Source of the DNA: Streptococcus mitis
GTDB taxonomy: Bacteria > Bacillota > Bacilli > Lactobacillales > Streptococcaceae
Length of the DNA stretch: 28,167 bases
Assembly (NCBI RefSeq): GCF_023109105.1
Contig: NZ_JALDTZ010000020.1
Coordinates: forward strand, 1-28,167
Reading direction: 5' to 3'
Positions 24,589 to 28,167 of this stretch are shown here, piece by piece. A program made the position numbers and the translations under genes. Every line of letters begins with the position of its first letter. The stretch's first letter is position 1. The notes beneath the pieces were generated by a model that was given only the letters and a program-made list of their open reading frames with translations, did not search any database and had not been told where the DNA came from.

Positions 24589-25938
24589 ATGTCACATATT
24601 AAATTTGATTATTCAAAAGTTTTAGACAAATTTGTTGCACCACATGAAGTGGAATACATGCAATCACAAGTAACAGCAGCAGATGAATTGATCCGTAAAG
24701 GAACTGGTGCTGGTAGCGACTTCTTGGGATGGTTGGACCTTCCTGAAAACTATGATCGCGAAGAATTTGACCGCATTTTGAAAGCTGCTGAGCAAATCAA
24801 ATCAGACAGCGATGTTTTGGTTGTTATCGGTATCGGTGGATCTTACCTTGGTGCTAAAGCAGCAATCGACTTCTTGAATCACCACTTTGCAAACTTGCAA
24901 ACAAAAGAAGAGCGCAAAGCTCCACAAATCCTTTACGCAGGAAACTCAATCTCATCTACTTACCTTGCTGACTTAGTAGAGTATGTAGCTGACAAAGACT
25001 TCTCAGTAAACGTGATTTCTAAATCAGGAACAACAACTGAACCAGCTATCGCCTTCCGTGTTTTCAAAGAACTCTTGGTTAAGAAATACGGACAAGAAGA
25101 AGCAAACAAACGTATCTACGCAACAACTGACCGCCAAAAAGGTGCTGTTAAGGTTGAAGCAGACGCTAACGGTTGGGAAACATTTGTTGTTCCAGATGAT
25201 ATCGGTGGACGCTTCTCAGTATTGACAGCCGTTGGTTTGCTTCCAATCGCAGCATCAGGAGCTGACATCAAAGCTCTTATGGAAGGTGCGAATGCAGCTC
25301 GCAAAGACTACACTTCAGACAAAATCTCTGAAAACGAAGCTTACCAATACGCAGCCGTTCGTAACATCCTTTACCGTAAAGGCTATGCAACTGAAATCTT
25401 GGTAAACTACGAGCCATCACTTCAATACTTCTCAGAATGGTGGAAACAATTGGCTGGTGAATCAGAAGGAAAAGACCAAAAAGGTATCTACCCAACTTCA
25501 GCCAACTTCTCAACTGACTTGCACTCATTGGGTCAATTTATCCAAGAAGGAACTCGTATCATGTTTGAAACAGTTGTCCGTGTTGATAAACCTCGTAAGA
25601 ACGTGATTATCCCTAGCTTGGAAGAAGACCTTGACGGACTTGGTTACCTTCAAGGAAAAGACGTTGACTTTGTAAACAAAAAAGCGACTGACGGTGTTCT
25701 TCTTGCCCACACAGATGGTGATGTACCAAACATGTACGTGACTCTTCCAGAGCAAGATGCTTTCACTCTTGGTTACACTATCTACTTCTTCGAATTGGCT
25801 ATCGCCCTTTCAGGTTACTTGAATGCCATCAACCCATTTGACCAACCAGGTGTTGAAGCTTACAAACGTAACATGTTTGCCCTTCTTGGAAAACCAGGAT
25901 TTGAAGAATTGAGCAAAGAACTTAACGCGCGTCTATAA
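24589..25938 (+). CDS. pgi: Glucose-6-phosphate isomerase
   Basis: Glycolytic enzyme of 449 aa that interconverts glucose-6-phosphate and fructose-6-phosphate. SIS-fold phosphosugar-binding motifs are visible: [27 protein letters not shown], and the PGI signature [22 protein letters not shown] (24578-24582) six bases before ATG 24589 fixes the start; the open frame from 24532 is upstream leader. Codon use is strongly biased (AAC, TTC, ATC, GGT), as expected for a highly expressed gene and unlike cas9. It ends at a strong terminator. Confidence 0.97.
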   Translation: MSHIKFDYSKVLDKFVAPHEVEYMQSQVTAADELIRKGTGAGSDFLGWLDLPENYDREEFDRILKAAEQIKSDSDVLVVIGIGGSYLGAKAAIDFLNHHFANLQTKEERKAPQILYAGNSISSTYLADLVEYVADKDFSVNVISKSGTTTEPAIAFRVFKELLVKKYGQEEANKRIYATTDRQKGAVKVEADANGWETFVVPDDIGGRFSVLTAVGLLPIAASGADIKALMEGANAARKDYTSDKISENEAYQYAAVRNILYRKGYATEILVNYEPSLQYFSEWWKQLAGESEGKDQKGIYPTSANFSTDLHSLGQFIQEGTRIMFETVVRVDKPRKNVIIPSLEEDLDGLGYLQGKDVDFVNKKATDGVLLAHTDGDVPNMYVTLPEQDAFTLGYTIYFFELAIALSGYLNAINPFDQPGVEAYKRNMFALLGKPGFEELSKELNARL

Positions 25939-25945
25939 ATAGAAG

Positions 25946-25971
25946 AAAAGAGTGGTTTGCCCACTCTTTTT
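25946..25971 (+). terminator. Terminator of pgi
   Basis: AAAAGAGTGG (25946-25955) pairs with CCACTCTTTT (25961-25970) around a 5-base loop, followed by a T. Confidence 0.9.
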
Positions 25972-25991
25972 ACTCTCTTTATTCATAGAAA

Positions 25992-26020
25992 TTGGACTCA
26001 GCCAAGACTTGTGATATAAT
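25992..26020 (+). promoter_or_regulatory. gltX promoter
   Basis: TTGGAC (25992-25997), exact 17-bp spacer, consensus TATAAT (26015-26020). The ATG lies 46 bases downstream. Confidence 0.8.
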
Positions 26021-26066
26021 ATAGAGAGCAAAAAGGCAGACGCCTAGAGACTTTATAGGAGAAACT

Positions 26067-27527
26067 ATGTCAAAAGATATCCGCGTACGTTACGCACCAA
26101 GTCCAACAGGACTACTACACATTGGGAATGCCCGTACAGCATTGTTCAACTACCTTTACGCACGCCATCATGGTGGAACTTTTATTATCCGTATTGAAGA
26201 TACTGACCGTAAACGTCATGTCGAAGATGGTGAACGTTCACAGCTTGAAAACCTTCGCTGGTTAGGCATGGATTGGGATGAAAGTCCAGAAACACATGAA
26301 AACTATCGCCAGTCTGAGCGTTTGGACTTGTATCAAAAATACATCGATCAACTGTTAGCTGAAGGAAAAGCCTACAAATCTTACGTTACAGAAGAAGAGT
26401 TGGCAGCCGAACGCGAACGACAAGAAGCAGCTGGTGAAACCCCTCGCTACATCAATGAATACCTTGGTATGAGCGAAGAAGAAAAAGCAGCTTACATCTC
26501 GGAACGTGAAGCAGCAGGAATCATCCCAACGGTTCGTTTGGCTGTCAATGAGTCAGGTATCTACAAGTGGCATGATATGGTCAAAGGTGATATCGAATTT
26601 GAAGGTGGCAATATTGGTGGTGACTGGGTTATCCAAAAGAAAGACGGTTACCCAACTTACAATTTTGCTGTTGTCATCGATGACCATGATATGCAAATCT
26701 CCCATGTTATCCGTGGAGACGACCACATTGCCAACACACCAAAACAGCTCATGGTCTATGAAGCGCTTGGTTGGGAAGCTCCAGAGTTCGGTCATATGAC
26801 TTTGATTATCAACTCTGAAACGGGTAAAAAATTGTCTAAACGCGATACCAACACCCTTCAGTTTATCGAAGACTACCGTAAAAAAGGTTATTTACCAGAA
26901 GCAGTTTTTAACTTCATTGCTCTTCTTGGTTGGAACCCAGGTGGTGAAGACGAAATCTTCTCTCGTGAAGAACTCATTAAACTTTTCGATGAAAATCGCC
27001 TCAGCAAGTCACCAGCAGCCTTTGATCAGAAGAAACTGGACTGGATGAGTAATGACTACATTAAGAGAGCTGACTTGGCAACTATCTTTGAAATGGCCAA
27101 ACCATTCTTAGAGGAAGCAGGCCGTTTAACTGACAAAGCTGAAAAACTAGTTGAGCTCTATAAACCACAAATGAAATCAGTAGATGAAATTATTCCATTG
27201 ACAGATCTTTTCTTCTCAGATTTCCCAGAATTGACAGAAGCAGAGCGCGAAGTCATGGCGGGTGAAACAGTTCCAACAGTTCTTGAAGCCTTCAAAGCAA
27301 AACTTGAAGCAATGACAGATGATGAATTTGTAACAGAAAATATCTTCCCACAAATCAAAGCTGTTCAAAAAGAAACAGGTATTAAAGGGAAAAATCTTTT
27401 CATGCCAATTCGTATTGCTGTTTCAGGTGAAATGCACGGACCAGAATTACCAGATACAATTTTCTTGCTTGGACGTGAAAAATCAATTCAGCATATCGAA
27501 AACATGCTAAAAGAAATCTCTAAATAA
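26067..27527 (+). CDS. gltX: Glutamyl-tRNA synthetase
   Basis: Class I synthetase of 486 aa that charges tRNA-Glu. In Gram-positives lacking GlnRS it usually also charges tRNA-Gln for later amidation. The HIGH motif is HIGN (18-21) in [19 protein letters not shown]. The KMSKS loop is KLSKR (255-259). The C-terminal half carries the helical anticodon-binding domain. The ribosome site AGGAG precedes ATG 26067. A deaminase-family gene follows after 13 bases in the same operon, and a tRNA-Glu gene lies 570 bases downstream. Confidence 0.97.
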   Translation: MSKDIRVRYAPSPTGLLHIGNARTALFNYLYARHHGGTFIIRIEDTDRKRHVEDGERSQLENLRWLGMDWDESPETHENYRQSERLDLYQKYIDQLLAEGKAYKSYVTEEELAAERERQEAAGETPRYINEYLGMSEEEKAAYISEREAAGIIPTVRLAVNESGIYKWHDMVKGDIEFEGGNIGGDWVIQKKDGYPTYNFAVVIDDHDMQISHVIRGDDHIANTPKQLMVYEALGWEAPEFGHMTLIINSETGKKLSKRDTNTLQFIEDYRKKGYLPEAVFNFIALLGWNPGGEDEIFSREELIKLFDENRLSKSPAAFDQKKLDWMSNDYIKRADLATIFEMAKPFLEEAGRLTDKAEKLVELYKPQMKSVDEIIPLTDLFFSDFPELTEAEREVMAGETVPTVLEAFKAKLEAMTDDEFVTENIFPQIKAVQKETGIKGKNLFMPIRIAVSGEMHGPELPDTIFLLGREKSIQHIENMLKEISK

Positions 27528-27540
27528 GAAGGATGCAACA

Positions 27541-27975
27541 ATGGACATCTGGGAAAAGATGTACGAAGAAGCACAGAAACTATACAATCCACATGAAGTA
27601 TCAGACTTTGTCTACGCCAACCATGTTGTAGCCGCAGTAGAAGCAGAAGATGGGCAAGTATTTACAGGTTTCTGTATGGAGGGAACCTGTGGTGTTTTCC
27701 ATCTGTGTGCAGAGCGGGCAGCACTCTTTAATATGTACCAATTTTCAGGACAAACTAAGGTTAAGAAAGTATTGGCCTTTCGAGACAAACCACCCTATGG
27801 TGGAAGTTCAGCCATGCCTTGCGGTGCTTGTAGAGAATTCCTTTTAGAACTTAATGCTGAAAATAAAGATGCAGAATTCATGATGGACTACGCTACAAGA
27901 AAGACAGTGAAAGTCGCAGAACTAATCCCTTATTGGTGGGGAGAAGAACGTGCTTCTAAGTTTAAAGAGCAATAG
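27541..27975 (+). CDS. Cytidine deaminase-family protein
   Basis: Zinc-dependent deaminase fold protein of 144 aa. The zinc and catalytic motifs are CAE (C56, E58) in HLCAERAALF and PCGAC (C94, C97) in MPCGACREFL. It is slightly longer than usual tetrameric cytidine deaminases, and the segment before CAE (CMEGTCGVFH) differs from typical Cdd, so a nucleoside or related base-modified substrate is possible; blasticidin-S-deaminase-like proteins share this shape. AAGGA lies upstream, and it is cotranscribed with gltX. A terminator follows directly. Confidence 0.85.
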   Translation: MDIWEKMYEEAQKLYNPHEVSDFVYANHVVAAVEAEDGQVFTGFCMEGTCGVFHLCAERAALFNMYQFSGQTKVKKVLAFRDKPPYGGSSAMPCGACREFLLELNAENKDAEFMMDYATRKTVKVAELIPYWWGEERASKFKEQ

Positions 27976-27976
27976 A

Positions 27977-28003
27977 AGGGTCAGTACAATTCTGGCTCTT
28001 TTT
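27977..28003 (+). terminator. Terminator of the gltX operon
   Basis: AGGGTCAG (27977-27984) pairs with CTGGCTCT (27992-27999) with two G-U pairs, followed by a T run. Confidence 0.8.
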
Positions 28004-28042
28004 ACTTAACTTGAAAAAAGTTTAAAAAGTTTTAAAAAGTAG

Positions 28043-28070
28043 TTGACAAGTTTGAAAAAGGCTGTATAAT
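28043..28070 (+). promoter_or_regulatory. tRNA-Glu promoter
   Basis: Perfect TTGACA (28043-28048), 16-bp spacer and perfect TATAAT (28065-28070). Upstream, repeated A/T tracts (TTTAAAAAGT twice, 28021-28040) resemble an UP element, as expected for a strong stable-RNA promoter. Confidence 0.9.
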
Positions 28071-28094
28071 AGTAAGAGTTGAAAATACAGCTCA

Positions 28095-28166
28095 GGTCCG
28101 TTGGTCAAGGGGTTAAGACACCGCCTTTTCACGGCGGTAACACGGGTTCGAATCCCGTACGGACTA
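28095..28166 (+). tRNA. tRNA-Glu (anticodon UUC)
   Basis: A 72-nt cloverleaf. The acceptor strand GGTCCGT (28095-28101) pairs with ACGGACT (28159-28165), with a terminal G-U, and the discriminator is A28166. The anticodon stem CCGCC/GGCGG (28121-28125, 28133-28137) holds the loop TTTTCAC with anticodon TTC at 28128-28130. The T arm contains GGTTCGAATCC. CCA is not encoded. It is probably the first gene of a tRNA cluster continuing past the window. Confidence 0.97.
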
Positions 28167-28167
28167 T

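Overview
The window is a low-GC Firmicute chromosome segment. Gene content, gene order and a BOX repeat point to a Streptococcus of the mitis group (mitis/oralis/pneumoniae-like). The order pbp1b, dapD/dapH, N-acetyl-DAP deacetylase, formyl-THF cyclo-ligase, rhomboid, galU, gpsA, argS, argR, mutS(hexA), patA, patB, amidotransferase, pgi, gltX is, from memory, the pneumococcal order. I recall pneumococcus itself as normally lacking CRISPR-Cas, so the type II-A locus here suggests a close relative.

Region 1 (1-6990), plus strand: class A penicillin-binding protein PBP1b; a drug/metabolite-type (EamA) permease that may be translated from a leaderless mRNA; an unannotated structured RNA or leader of about 150 nt with its own promoter, a 9-codon mini-ORF and a strong terminator; two lysine/DAP pathway genes (tetrahydrodipicolinate N-acetyltransferase and N-acetyl-DAP deacetylase); then overlapping cyclo-ligase and rhomboid protease genes. 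A bidirectional terminator closes the region.

Region 2 (6990-12050): a reduced type II-A CRISPR-Cas locus between the rhomboid gene and galU. Reading along the minus strand from its promoter, it has a full-length 1392-aa Cas9 with all RuvC and HNH residues, then a cas1 cut off near codon 121, then an array of three identical 36-nt repeats and two 30-nt spacers. cas2, csn2, the rest of cas1 and the recognisable leader are gone, apparently by one deletion. A complete tracrRNA gene with promoter and terminator is divergent from cas9. The interference parts look intact and the adaptation parts are lost. The array probably depends on cas9 read-through transcription.

Region 3 (12180-16937), minus strand: galU and gpsA (UDP-glucose and glycerol-3-phosphate synthesis), a complete BOX repeat, a small one-TM protein gene, a 377-nt non-coding stretch built of tandem ~75-nt palindromic modules, and argS. 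argS is divergent from argR.

Region 4 (16938-28167), plus strand: argR (without the usual arginine-binding Asp pair), mutS/hexA, the patA-patB heterodimeric ABC exporter behind a transcription attenuator, a class I amidotransferase/peptidase C26, pgi with a palindromic operator-like site in its promoter, gltX, a cytidine-deaminase-family gene, and tRNA-Glu(UUC) with a near-consensus promoter at the right edge.

Most of the window is ordinary streptococcal core genome. The points worth attention are the truncated leaderless CRISPR-Cas9 locus, the repeat cluster at 14834-15102, and the structured RNA upstream of dapD.
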